A stretch of 64,000 bases of DNA, taken from positions 248,001-312,000 of the forward strand of contig NZ_FWYB01000005.1 in assembly GCF_900176505.1 (NCBI RefSeq). Direction: 5' to 3'. The notes beneath the pieces were generated by a model that saw only the letters and a program-made list of their open reading frames with translations, was not told the DNA's origin and made no database searches. The position numbers and the translations under genes are program-made. This stretch comes from Pedobacter nyackensis. Its GTDB lineage: Bacteria > Bacteroidota > Bacteroidia > Sphingobacteriales > Sphingobacteriaceae. Numbering within the stretch: position 1 is the first letter of the stretch; each line of letters begins with the position of its first letter. Positions 18,578 through 28,188 of this stretch are shown in pieces.

Positions 18578-19387
18578 ATGAATTTAGATAAGGTTACAGA
18601 AATGTCCTCTTTTTACAGACACTTAGAAAAAATGACAACTACAGAAATACTCAACAACATTAACCATGAAGATGAAGGCGTGCCGGCTGCTGTAAGAAAA
18701 GTGATTCCAGTAGTGGGATTACTTGTGGATTTGATTAAGGAGAAAATGAGTATCGGTGGTCGATTGTTTTATATTGGAGCAGGTACCAGTGGACGACTTG
18801 GTGTGCTGGATGCAAGTGAATGTCCTCCAACTTTCGGAGTTGCAGCTGATCAGGTGATCGGTATCATGGCTGGAGGAGATGAGGCACTCAGATTTGGGAT
18901 AGAAGATGCTGAAGATGTAGAAGAGTTGGGATGGCAGGATCTTCAGAAATATCAGGTAAGTGAAAAGGATGTGGTAATAGGTATTGCTGCAAGTGGAACT
19001 ACTCCTTATGTGATCGGCGCTTTAAAGGAGTCAAGAAGAAATGGGATTACCACTGGTTGTATTGTATGTAATACCAATTCCCCTGTAGCTCAACATGCCG
19101 ACTTCCCAATTGAAGTAACTGTAGGACCTGAATTTCTAACGGGAAGTACGAGAATGAAAAGTGGGACTGCCCAAAAGCTAATTCTTAATATGATCTCTAC
19201 TGCGGTGATGATCAGAATTGGCCTTATCCAAGACAACAAAATGGTGAACATGCAAATTAGTAATAAAAAGCTGATAGACAGAGGTACTAAGATGCTGATG
19301 GAGAAAGCAGGTATCATTGATTATGATAAAGCAAAAGCTATTTTACTGGAATATGGCAGCGTTTCTCAGGCTTTAAGGAAAATATAA
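18578..19387 (+). CDS. murQ: N-acetylmuramic acid 6-phosphate etherase
   Basis: SIS-domain lyase that cleaves the D-lactyl ether of MurNAc-6-phosphate to give GlcNAc-6-phosphate, in cell-wall recycling or MurNAc use. GGRLFYIGAGTSGRLGVLDA followed by SECPPTFGV holds the catalytic Glu, and GSTRMKSGTAQKL is the second family signature. From ATG 18578 (MNLDKVTEMSSFYRH) it is 269 residues, matching family length. An ATG at 18536 would add 14 residues lying on the predicted promoter start and operator. It is followed after 10 bases by the permease gene. Confidence 0.93.
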   Translation: MNLDKVTEMSSFYRHLEKMTTTEILNNINHEDEGVPAAVRKVIPVVGLLVDLIKEKMSIGGRLFYIGAGTSGRLGVLDASECPPTFGVAADQVIGIMAGGDEALRFGIEDAEDVEELGWQDLQKYQVSEKDVVIGIAASGTTPYVIGALKESRRNGITTGCIVCNTNSPVAQHADFPIEVTVGPEFLTGSTRMKSGTAQKLILNMISTAVMIRIGLIQDNKMVNMQISNKKLIDRGTKMLMEKAGIIDYDKAKAILLEYGSVSQALRKI

Positions 19388-19397
19388 ATCATTGGTT

Positions 19398-20660
19398 ATG
19401 ACAGAGAAGGATATTTCTATTAGTCTGCGGCTAAGTAGAGGGTATGCAAGGCCAATCACAATCATTGGTGGGTTTTTCTTTATCTTCGGGTTTTTAACCT
19501 GGGTAAATGGAACCTTGATCCCTTACCTCAGGATCGCCTGTGAATTGGAGGAATGGCAAGCCTACCTGGTAGCTTTTGCATTTTACATTTCCTATACTAT
19601 AATGGCCATTCCATCCGGTAAACTGCTTCAGCGCACGGGAATGATTAATGGGATGCGCATAGGGCTTGTTGTCATGGCATTTGGATGTGCGCTGTTTATT
19701 CCGGCTGCTTTAATGCGGTTGTATCCAATCTTTTTAACCGGGCTATTTATTGTAGGGGCAGGAATGACCTTACTGCAAACTGCTGTAAATCCATATATAA
19801 CTCTGCTTGGACCACCGGATCGGGCTGCTCAGCGGATTAGTTTAATGGGAATCTGTAATAAATTTGCAGGCGTAATTGCGCCAATTGTCCTTAGTTCGAT
19901 TATTCTGAGCAACGCTGATTCATTAATGGCAGAACTTCAAACGCTGAGCCCTAGTCAGAAATCATTGAGACTGGACGACTTGGCTTATGAAGTGGTTTTG
20001 CCGTATTGCGGATTAACAGTCATTTTACTGATCATAGCATATGCTTTAAAATATGCCCATTTACCCGAGCTTCAGGTGGAAAGCTCATCCGATATAACAG
20101 CGGAAAAGTCTGTGACTCATCAACAAACGCTTAATTTCCCATTAGGCTTTATGGCGATTTTTTGTACGGTAGGTGTAGAGGTTATTGCAGGAGATACCAT
20201 CAGCAATTATGGTCTCTATCATCATTTAAGCTTGGATGTGGCTAAGGGTCTTACCTCGTACACGCTTGCTGCGATGATGTTTGGTTATGTGCTGGGCTCT
20301 GTATTTATACCTAAGTTTATTAGTCAGGAAAGTGCATTTCTTTATTCGAATATATTAGCCATTATGTTAGCCTTTCTGGTCATTTTCTTACCTGGCACAC
20401 TGTCTTTAGTTTGCCTTGCCTTGCTTGGTTTTGCCAACGCACTATTATGGCCGGCAATATGGCCACAGGCTTTAAGAGGTTTAAAGGGCAAAACTTTGAG
20501 TCGTGCATCAGCAATTCTCATTATGGGCATTGCCGGAGGTGCTATTCTGCCGTTGATTTATGGGTGGATTGCACACCATAGCAATAATCAGGTAGCTTAT
20601 CTGGTAATTATCCCCTGCTATGTGTTTAATATTTATTATTGGCTTTATGGGAAAAGATGA
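19398..20660 (+). CDS. Sugar MFS permease, FHS family (FucP/GluP/NagP-like)
   Basis: About 420 residues, roughly 12 hydrophobic segments. The N-terminal ITIIGGFFFIFGFLTWVNGT and GAGMTLLQTAVNPYITLLGP match the fucose/glucose/galactose:H+ symporter family, whose Bacteroidota members include GlcNAc transporters. The coupling to murQ suggests uptake of MurNAc or a related amino sugar; that is inference from context. ATG at 19398 is preferred over the TTG at 19392. No kinase for MurNAc is in the window. Confidence 0.85.
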   Translation: MTEKDISISLRLSRGYARPITIIGGFFFIFGFLTWVNGTLIPYLRIACELEEWQAYLVAFAFYISYTIMAIPSGKLLQRTGMINGMRIGLVVMAFGCALFIPAALMRLYPIFLTGLFIVGAGMTLLQTAVNPYITLLGPPDRAAQRISLMGICNKFAGVIAPIVLSSIILSNADSLMAELQTLSPSQKSLRLDDLAYEVVLPYCGLTVILLIIAYALKYAHLPELQVESSSDITAEKSVTHQQTLNFPLGFMAIFCTVGVEVIAGDTISNYGLYHHLSLDVAKGLTSYTLAAMMFGYVLGSVFIPKFISQESAFLYSNILAIMLAFLVIFLPGTLSLVCLALLGFANALLWPAIWPQALRGLKGKTLSRASAILIMGIAGGAILPLIYGWIAHHSNNQVAYLVIIPCYVFNIYYWLYGKR

Positions 20661-20818
20661 CTAGTGAGAGAAGTAAAACGCTTCCACTAATCGCCTCATT
20701 CCGAAATGCCGTCACCAGCAATCCCGGAATCTTTTTGTTAAAATAATTTGATCGTATCTGGATAATATGTAACTATGTGTAAACAATCATAGACTGTTGC
20801 AAAAACAAAGGGATATTA

Positions 20819-21415
20819 ATGAAATCTGTTCATATTGAGGATAATCCAATGCTGTTACGTGAATTCCTGTCGGGGAGCGAGCAAGCCTTTGATCAGGTTT
20901 TTACTTGTTATTATCCTTTATTATGTGTGTATGCTAATCGTATACTACCTCAGCCTGAAATAGGGCAAGACTTCGTACAGGAAAGTCTTATTGCTGTATG
21001 GAATCGCAGAGCAGATTTTGATAGTTTTTCCAAAATCAAAGCATTTCTTTATACCTGTGTCCGTAACGCATGTTTCAAGCAATTAGAAAAAGAGAAGGTA
21101 AAGAGCAAGTACGAATCTTCATTAGGTTCGAATGAACCGATGGATGATCAAAGTATCCTTAAAGACATCATTCATGCTGAGGTGATCAGCAGAATTTTCG
21201 CACAGGTAGATACTTTGCCCGAACAATGCCGTAAGGTTATTTATATGACCTTCAAGGAGGACAAAAAGCCAAAAGAAATTTCGGATGAACTAGGGATTAC
21301 TGTAAGTACGGTAAATAGCCAAAAGATGAGGGGTCTTAATTTATTAAAACGGAAACTATCCGAAAGTGATTATCTGATTATTGCACTTATCCTATTTCCA
21401 GGAATTGGGTTTTAA
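20819..21415 (+). CDS. ECF RNA polymerase sigma factor, PUL1
   Basis: 198 residues, sigma-70 family ECF type common in Bacteroidota PULs. Region 2 near residues 15-85 (FDQVFTCYYPLLCVYANRIL, then DFVQESLIAVWNRR) and region 4 near 130-185 (LPEQCRKVIYMTF, KPKEISDELGITVSTVNSQK). The next gene is the FecR anti-sigma factor, followed by an STN-domain SusC, so it should be released when SusC binds its glycan and then transcribe this locus. Starts at ATG 20819, 158 bases after the permease gene, a gap without a clear terminator. Confidence 0.93.
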   Translation: MKSVHIEDNPMLLREFLSGSEQAFDQVFTCYYPLLCVYANRILPQPEIGQDFVQESLIAVWNRRADFDSFSKIKAFLYTCVRNACFKQLEKEKVKSKYESSLGSNEPMDDQSILKDIIHAEVISRIFAQVDTLPEQCRKVIYMTFKEDKKPKEISDELGITVSTVNSQKMRGLNLLKRKLSESDYLIIALILFPGIGF

Positions 21416-21523
21416 TATCTTCTCCGCTAATTCCCCTCGAGTTATTTTTTAAAAAAAAATAAATTCTTTGGACAAATCGAATAGGCATCCGGTTATATAC
21501 ACAATTGATGAAATATATAAACG

Positions 21524-22729
21524 ATGGAGCTCCCAAATATAAATAACAATAGTCGCATTGCAGATCTAATTAGCGGGTATCTTTTTAATGATCTCAATGG
21601 TAGCGAACTGAAAGAGTTGGAGCAATGGATTGAGGCCTCCATTGAAAATAAAGAGCTATTTGAAAGTGTTCTTGATGAATCCAGTTTGGAAAATCAGGGA
21701 CGTATCTATGCTGCTGCAAATGTGGGTTTGGCTTTGATCAATATTAAACAGCAATTGTCGTTTGTTGAAATGTCTGAAATAAATACGCATAGAAAGATTA
21801 AACTACTTTGGGTACGTATTTCAGTTGCCGCCTCCATATTGCTGATCTGTACAATTGGAGTCCATTATTTAACCAATTCTAGGATCTCAGGTTCATCCAA
21901 GGACTTAGCTAAGCAAAATGAAATTAATCCAGGGAGCAATAAAGCAACTTTAACCCTGGCGAATGGAAAAAAAATCATTTTATCGGCAGCTGTAAAAGGA
22001 GAGCTTGCTCATGAAGCTGGAGTTGTAATTACGAAAGCTGACGATGGAATGTTAGTTTATGAAATTAAAGCTCAAAATGAACGGGATAATCATAAAATGA
22101 ATACCCTTTCGACTGCAAATGGGGAGCAGTATCAAGTAAATTTGCCTGATGGAACAAAAGTTTGGTTAAATGCAGCTACATCATTAAAATATCCTACTTC
22201 TTTTAGTGGGACTAGGAAACGTGAGGTTGAATTAAGTGGAGAAGCTTATTTTGAGGTGGCTAAAGATAAGGCTCATCCTTTTATTGTTACAACGAACCGA
22301 CAGTCTGTGGAAGTACTGGGTACTCACTTCAATGTCAGCAGCTATTCGGATGAATCAATCACAAAAACTACATTGTTGGAAGGATCTGTAAAAATCAATG
22401 GTAGTATTCAACTCAGACCAGGCGAACAAGGTATACTAGCAGAATCGGCTGCCTTAGTCGTTCGTAAAGTGGATACAGAAAATTCTGTTGCCTGGAAAAA
22501 TGGTCTCTTTATTTTCGACAATGAAGTGCTAAAAACTGCTATGAATAAAATAGCCCGCTGGTATGATGTAGAAGTTCAGTATCAGGACCGTAATCTTGAA
22601 CTTTTAACTGTTGGAGGTAGTATCTCGAGATTTGATAAAATTTCGGAAGTTTTGAGTCTGTTCGAAAAAGCCGGCAGCATGCAATTTACTATAAAGGGGA
22701 GAACGATAATCATTAGTAATAAAAAATAA
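21524..22729 (+). CDS. FecR-family anti-sigma factor, PUL1
   Basis: 401 residues. An N-terminal cytoplasmic DUF4880-like region binds the sigma factor; a single membrane segment lies near residues 93-113 (WVRISVAASILLICTIGVHY). The periplasmic FecR domain has the signature LPDGTKVWLNAATSLKYP and HPFIVTTNRQSVEVLGTHFN, and a C-terminal STN-like DUF4974 domain ends the protein. It transmits the SusC signal. It starts 108 bases after the sigma gene. Confidence 0.93.
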   Translation: MELPNINNNSRIADLISGYLFNDLNGSELKELEQWIEASIENKELFESVLDESSLENQGRIYAAANVGLALINIKQQLSFVEMSEINTHRKIKLLWVRISVAASILLICTIGVHYLTNSRISGSSKDLAKQNEINPGSNKATLTLANGKKIILSAAVKGELAHEAGVVITKADDGMLVYEIKAQNERDNHKMNTLSTANGEQYQVNLPDGTKVWLNAATSLKYPTSFSGTRKREVELSGEAYFEVAKDKAHPFIVTTNRQSVEVLGTHFNVSSYSDESITKTTLLEGSVKINGSIQLRPGEQGILAESAALVVRKVDTENSVAWKNGLFIFDNEVLKTAMNKIARWYDVEVQYQDRNLELLTVGGSISRFDKISEVLSLFEKAGSMQFTIKGRTIIISNKK

Positions 22730-22845
22730 ACCTGAAGACTCACACGATGATGGAACTTCATTAATTAACCAAATAAACTAAACCAACCAAATGAAAAAAC
22801 CTGAAAAAGTGCCTTAGTGCAAGATTAGAGCGGTGATTATATAAA

Positions 22846-22876
22846 GAATCAGGAGCGTAGCAAGCGCTCCTGATTT
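22846..22876 (+). other. Hairpin in the fecR-susC gap, PUL1
   Basis: Stem AATCAGGAGCG (22847-22857) / CGCTCCTGATT (22865-22875) with a 7-nt loop, 63 bases before the SusC start. No U tract follows directly (TTAAAT). A hairpin occupies the same place in PUL2 (35581-35599) and PUL3 (52451-52481). Confidence 0.65.
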
Positions 22877-22938
22877 AAATATCTGATTAAACCGAAAACG
22901 AGTGTTGAATTCCTTTTTTAATCTAAACAGAAAACCAA

Positions 22939-25900
22939 ATGTATAAAAATTACACCAATAATGTATGTTGGCCTGACCGACTATTACCAAAAATCCTATT
23001 GATTATGAAACTAACAATGGTTTTATTGATAGCGACCATTATGCAGGTAAGTGCAACTGGCTTTGCACAAAAAATAACCCTTAAACAAAATGATATTTCT
23101 CTGGTTCAGCTTTTTAACGCGATTAGAAAGCAAACTGGCTATAATGTGCTTTGGATAGGGATTGATGCTGGAAACTTCAAGAGAATTAACGTCGATTTTA
23201 ATAATGTGCCTTTAAATGAGGTTCTAAAAAAATCTTTCGAAAATCAACCTTTAGTTTATGAAATCGAAAATAGAACAGTCATTGTGACAAAAAACAAAAG
23301 AGATTTCGTTAATAATAATAAAGATGCTTATGTCGATATCGACATTCGTGGTAGAGTTGTAGATGCAGAAGGAAAACCTCTTCCTGGTGCATCTGTGAAG
23401 GTCAAAAGTATCGGAAAGGCTGTAATTACCGATATAGATGGAAGCTTTCAATTGAAAGGAATTGATGAAGGAGCGATACTGGAGATTTCTTTTGTAGGGT
23501 ATGTAGGTGTAGAAATAAAGGCAAGTAAAGATTTAGGGAATATTGTTTTAAAGCTAAGTGACGCCAAATTGGATGAAATAGTGGTGGTTGGCTATGGTAA
23601 ACAGAAAAAAACTAACCTTACCAGCGCCATTACTGTAGTAAATACAGAGCGACTTGAAAATCGTTCTATCCCAAAATTGTCTACCGGACTTCAGGGGTTA
23701 ACTCCTGGAGTTAACATCCGTCAGCAAACAGGAAGGCCCGGATATGCGGCTTCTACCTTTGATATCCGGGGAGCTTCAATGGGAACCTTTTCAAGTAATC
23801 CACCTCTGGTGCTTATTGATGGCATTGTAGATGACATTAATAATGTAAATCCTAATGATGTGGATCAAATTTCTATATTGAAGGATGCTGCAGCTGCATC
23901 CATTTATGGTTCCCGCTCAACCGGTGGGGTAGTACTTATCACTACCAAAAGAGGTTCTTCTGGTGCTCCAACTGTTAGTTTTTCCAGTATACTAGGTTTT
24001 CAAAATAGACCACTTAACAATTATAAATTGTTAAATACGGCCGAGTGGATGAGAGCCAACAATGAGGCTGCGCATTTAGATGGGTCGCCTGATGTTTTTT
24101 CAGCAACGGATATTGCAAAATATGATAACAGCACGGATACTCAATTCCCGGTAAACTCGCAATGGGCAGACTGGATTAAGAAATCCGCCATTCAGCAAAA
24201 TCATAACATCAATATTAAAGGGGGGACTGAAAAACTCAATTTTTATGGTTCTGCAGGTTATGTTAAGCAGGGAGGCTTTGTCGCCAATGATGATTATCGC
24301 AAGATGAATTTTTTACTGAACCTGAATTATAAAGCCACATCAAGGCTAGAGATCAGTACCAATGTTTCCTACATCAAGGAAGATGTAACTCGACCTGCCA
24401 CTGGGATTGGTGATACGTATGCTATTTTAAGAAATTCATTGATGACTATACCTACTACACCTTTTCGGTTAGCTAACGGGGATTATAATAATGCTACCAT
24501 GTGGGGAAACAATCCGGCATATTTGATAGAGAATGGTGGTAATGGGTTATATGATTATGATTTGTTGAGGATGGGGCTGACCGCAAAATATAAAATTATT
24601 GAGGGCCTTTCGCTGAGGTATACCACAGCTGCCAATATGAATTTTAGTGCGTTTAATAATATAAATAAAAAGATACCGTACAGGAATAATGACGGGGTGA
24701 TTTATGGGTACAACATTGCAGATGTGAGTGTATCTGAATCCTGGTCAAAATCACTTTACCTTAATAATCAGCTTATGCTGGATTATAACAAACAATGGAA
24801 AGAGCATACCCTTACCATGATGGCAGGCGTAACATCGGAGGATCAGCGTGCAGATAATATTTCGGCATCGGCAACACAGTTTCCAAATAATGAAATACGT
24901 GAAGTTGCTGGTACCACAGGTACAGGTAACCAGATTAGCGGCAGTTCTTCGGCAACGGACTGGTCCATCGCTTCAGTAATAGGGCGGTTAAATTATGCAT
25001 ATAAAAATAAATACCTGCTTGAAACCAGTCTGCGTTATGACGGTTCTTCCCGTTTTTCTCCAAACAGGAGATGGGGATTGTTTCCTTCCGTGTCAGCTGG
25101 GTGGAGGCTTGTTGAAGAAAACTTTCTTCGGAACGTGAATTTTCTGAGCGATCTTAAATTACGTGCTTCCTGGGGAGAATTGGGTAATCAAGGCACATCT
25201 CTTTATCCTTTTGCTCAAAATGTTTCTACTGCAGGAAGATATGCTTTTGGAAACAGTCTTACAGCTGTAGCCACATTAGGTGCTCCTGCATATCTTGGGC
25301 TCACATGGGAAAAGAAAAAGACTACAAATATCGGACTGGATTTTGGCTTCTTTAAAAACAGGCTTTCCGGCTCGTTTGATTATTTTTATGACAGGACCAG
25401 GGGTATCATAGGCAGTCCCACAGTACCTTCAACTTTTGGAGCAAGTGCCCCTGTACAGAATACTTATGTGATTAATAACAGGGGGTTTGAGTTTGATATT
25501 AAATGGAGCGACAAAATCGGTAGCATAAAATATTTCGTTGGGTTTAATTTATCCGACTCAAGAGATGAAGTAATCAGCCTTGGAGGGATTGGAACTACTG
25601 ATTCCCGCTTTGGCAATGGTCTGGTACAACTAAGTGGCAGCAGTTATTTGCATGAAGGTGAAGCGCGCAATCACTTCTACCTGTATAAAACGAACGGTTT
25701 ATTTGTAGACCAGAATGAAATTAATAACCATGCCTTCATATCCTCATTGACGAGGCCTGGTGACATTAGTTTTACAGATATAAATGGTGATGGGAAACTA
25801 ACACCAGCCGATATGGTAGGTGATAAAAGAACCAGTACACCACATTATTTCTACGGCTTCAATATGGGCTTAGAATTTAAAGGTTTTGATCTGTCCGCAG

Positions 25901-26361
25901 TGATTAGTGGAGTTGGTCAACGCTGGGATTTCCGGAACAATGGGGGTACATATCTTACGGGTGTAAGGGCTAGTTTGGCGATAATGCAAGGAAATTATGA
26001 CAACCGCTGGACGGAAGCGAATCCCAATAAATGGGCGGATCAACCCAGGTTAACTCAAAATAATTGGATTGCGAATTCTTATTCTACATTAGTTAGTGCG
26101 CCTAATGAATATCATTTGAGAAACTTTGCTTATTTGCGAGTAAAGAACCTACAGTTGGGATACACCCTGCCTGTTGCATTTACAAAAGGATTAGCACTTT
26201 CAAAAGTAAGGCTAAATACTACCATGGAAAATGTATTCACTCTTACACCAGGTTACAAAGAAAATATCGATCCGGAATCAGTCTTGAATTTTACTTCTGA
26301 CGGATCAGCTTTTTTTGGTCAACCAAGGGTTATCAGCTTTGGTTTATCAGTTACGTTTTAA
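22939..26361 (+). CDS. SusC/RagA TonB-dependent outer-membrane transporter with STN domain, PUL1
   Basis: 1140 residues. A signal peptide follows a 22-residue N-terminal extension (MKLTMVLLIATIMQVSATGF, then AQ). An STN domain lies near residues 52-115, a carboxypeptidase-regulatory-like domain near 135-210 (GRVVDAEGKPLPGASVKV), the TonB-box region DEIVVVGYGKQKK near 213, then plug (LIDGIVDDINNVNPND; DAAAASIYGSR) and a beta barrel ending in a C-terminal Phe. It imports oligosaccharides captured by the SusD partner 23 bases downstream and signals to FecR through STN. Confidence 0.95.
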   Translation: MYKNYTNNVCWPDRLLPKILLIMKLTMVLLIATIMQVSATGFAQKITLKQNDISLVQLFNAIRKQTGYNVLWIGIDAGNFKRINVDFNNVPLNEVLKKSFENQPLVYEIENRTVIVTKNKRDFVNNNKDAYVDIDIRGRVVDAEGKPLPGASVKVKSIGKAVITDIDGSFQLKGIDEGAILEISFVGYVGVEIKASKDLGNIVLKLSDAKLDEIVVVGYGKQKKTNLTSAITVVNTERLENRSIPKLSTGLQGLTPGVNIRQQTGRPGYAASTFDIRGASMGTFSSNPPLVLIDGIVDDINNVNPNDVDQISILKDAAAASIYGSRSTGGVVLITTKRGSSGAPTVSFSSILGFQNRPLNNYKLLNTAEWMRANNEAAHLDGSPDVFSATDIAKYDNSTDTQFPVNSQWADWIKKSAIQQNHNINIKGGTEKLNFYGSAGYVKQGGFVANDDYRKMNFLLNLNYKATSRLEISTNVSYIKEDVTRPATGIGDTYAILRNSLMTIPTTPFRLANGDYNNATMWGNNPAYLIENGGNGLYDYDLLRMGLTAKYKIIEGLSLRYTTAANMNFSAFNNINKKIPYRNNDGVIYGYNIADVSVSESWSKSLYLNNQLMLDYNKQWKEHTLTMMAGVTSEDQRADNISASATQFPNNEIREVAGTTGTGNQISGSSSATDWSIASVIGRLNYAYKNKYLLETSLRYDGSSRFSPNRRWGLFPSVSAGWRLVEENFLRNVNFLSDLKLRASWGELGNQGTSLYPFAQNVSTAGRYAFGNSLTAVATLGAPAYLGLTWEKKKTTNIGLDFGFFKNRLSGSFDYFYDRTRGIIGSPTVPSTFGASAPVQNTYVINNRGFEFDIKWSDKIGSIKYFVGFNLSDSRDEVISLGGIGTTDSRFGNGLVQLSGSSYLHEGEARNHFYLYKTNGLFVDQNEINNHAFISSLTRPGDISFTDINGDGKLTPADMVGDKRTSTPHYFYGFNMGLEFKGFDLSAVISGVGQRWDFRNNGGTYLTGVRASLAIMQGNYDNRWTEANPNKWADQPRLTQNNWIANSYSTLVSAPNEYHLRNFAYLRVKNLQLGYTLPVAFTKGLALSKVRLNTTMENVFTLTPGYKENIDPESVLNFTSDGSAFFGQPRVISFGLSVTF

Positions 26362-26384
26362 TTTAATTTAAAAATCATAAGACA

Positions 26385-28127
26385 ATGAAAAAGTTATTCT
26401 ATATTGTCATTTCAGTCATTCTTTTATTTGCACCAGGATGTAAGAAATATTTAGACAGAGCTCCTTTAAATAATGTTACCGTTAGTACTTTTTTTCAGAC
26501 AGAATCGGATATTAAACAATTTGTAGACGGCTTATACTCCAGTATGGTACCCAATATGAATACTCCTAATTTTGATTTCTGTTCTGACCTGAATGCTTTA
26601 AGTCCAGCGAGGGGAGATGCAGCTTTTACCGATCTTTCTCTAGGAAGCTTTAATTCGACTTCCGGCAGTATTTCCTTTTACTGGGATTACAGTTCAATTA
26701 GAAATGCCTATATTTTCTTTGATAAGGTGAAGAATATACCAATGACAGAGGAAGCCAGGCGATTGTATACCGGTTCGGTGAATTACTTGTTAGCTTATCG
26801 TTATTTCATGATGTTCAGAGCTTACGAGAATGTACCTATTGTAAGAGAAGTGTTGGAGGTTAATAAGTCAGATATAGGATCGTCACCCAAAGAAGAGGTG
26901 TTTGCTGAAGCCTTAAAACAGGTGAATGATGCTGTAGCCAATCTACCTTCTTTAGGCCCTGTTAATCGGGAGCGTGGAAGGCTAACTAAACTTGCTGCAT
27001 TAACATTAAAAGCTGATCTGCTTTTGTATACTGCTTCCCGTTATAAAGAAGCTGTTACCGGTGCAAACTATCAGGTAGCGGCTGATGCTGCGCTTGCTGC
27101 AATAACAGAAGCGGATGCAAAAGGCTATGGCCTTGCAACAAGTTATCCAAAACTTTTTATAGCCGCCAATCAGGCAGCTGCTGATGCACAAAAGGAAATA
27201 ATATTAGAGTTTGTAAGGTTACAAAATATTGCAACAGGAAGTTCGAGTAATTATAACTGGCGCCCAAGGCACGATGGAATAGGAATTGCCTCTTTTCTTG
27301 GTACGCAAGAACTGGTGGATATGTACGAAAGCACGAATGGCAAGCCTATTAATAAAAGCAGTTTATATGATCCTCTGCACCCTTTTGCCAACAGGGATCC
27401 AAGGTTAACACATACAATTCTTTATCCTGGTAATGTTGCAACGACTATTGATGCAAGTGATACATGGATATCCAATACTCTTGATCCTGTAGCTAATAAC
27501 AGGGATTACATGCTTTCTACCTTCAACCCCAGAGATGCGTCGGTTTCGGGCTATATCAATATCAAATACTGGGATAGAGATCCGGTAGCTGGAGGGTATG
27601 GCAGTTACATCGTGTATCGTTACGCCGAATTGTTGTTAATGTACGCAGAAGCAAAGAATGAAGCATCCGGACCCGATGAAAAGGTTTATGAAGCCATCTC
27701 AAAAGTTCGGAACCGGGTGAGCATGCCTTTGGTAAATGCTTCAACACATCCCTCCAAAGCCGATGTAAGAGCATTGGTGCGTAATGAAAGAGTGGTAGAA
27801 TTAGTCGGAGAAGGAAAGCGCTATTGGGATGTGAGAAGATGGGGTATCGGCGAACAGGTTCAGAATAAACCATTTTATTCCATGCATATTTCTAGATTTA
27901 ATGCCGATGGATCCTTCGCTGGATACCAGGATAAAATATATGTAAGAACTAGTTTAACCAACTCTTCAACAGAGGCATTATTTGATATACCTAGCGGTGC
28001 AACCGGTGGAAGGTTAATGACAACTGGCGTGTTTAACAGTGCCAAGTATTATGTATGGCCAATACCGCAAAGTGCTTTAAACAGCAGCTATACCGGTTCG
28101 TTAAAGCAGCATTCGCTCTGGAAATAA
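26385..28127 (+). CDS. SusD/RagB surface glycan-binding lipoprotein, PUL1
   Basis: 580 residues. Lipobox LFAPGC with Cys19. The N-terminal SusD-like domain (YLDRAPLNNVTVSTFFQTES) and C-terminal RagB region (YRYAELLLMYAEAKNEA; VRNERVVELVGEGKRYWDVRRWG) are clear. The TPR-based fold forms the lid of the SusC channel. Immediately follows its SusC. Confidence 0.95.
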   Translation: MKKLFYIVISVILLFAPGCKKYLDRAPLNNVTVSTFFQTESDIKQFVDGLYSSMVPNMNTPNFDFCSDLNALSPARGDAAFTDLSLGSFNSTSGSISFYWDYSSIRNAYIFFDKVKNIPMTEEARRLYTGSVNYLLAYRYFMMFRAYENVPIVREVLEVNKSDIGSSPKEEVFAEALKQVNDAVANLPSLGPVNRERGRLTKLAALTLKADLLLYTASRYKEAVTGANYQVAADAALAAITEADAKGYGLATSYPKLFIAANQAAADAQKEIILEFVRLQNIATGSSSNYNWRPRHDGIGIASFLGTQELVDMYESTNGKPINKSSLYDPLHPFANRDPRLTHTILYPGNVATTIDASDTWISNTLDPVANNRDYMLSTFNPRDASVSGYINIKYWDRDPVAGGYGSYIVYRYAELLLMYAEAKNEASGPDEKVYEAISKVRNRVSMPLVNASTHPSKADVRALVRNERVVELVGEGKRYWDVRRWGIGEQVQNKPFYSMHISRFNADGSFAGYQDKIYVRTSLTNSSTEALFDIPSGATGGRLMTTGVFNSAKYYVWPIPQSALNSSYTGSLKQHSLWK

Positions 28128-28188
28128 ATTTTGTATTAATAGTCACAGTATTTTACCCCAGCTATAATAGTCGGATAACGATGTTAAA

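Noticed and set aside
21416..21523. GGCTAGGGA/CGTCTTAT motif in the PUL1 sigma-fecR gap
   Set aside because: By eye neither box with the 15-base spacing is present; the PUL3 gap (51164-51252) has only a weak GTCTATTC resemblance.
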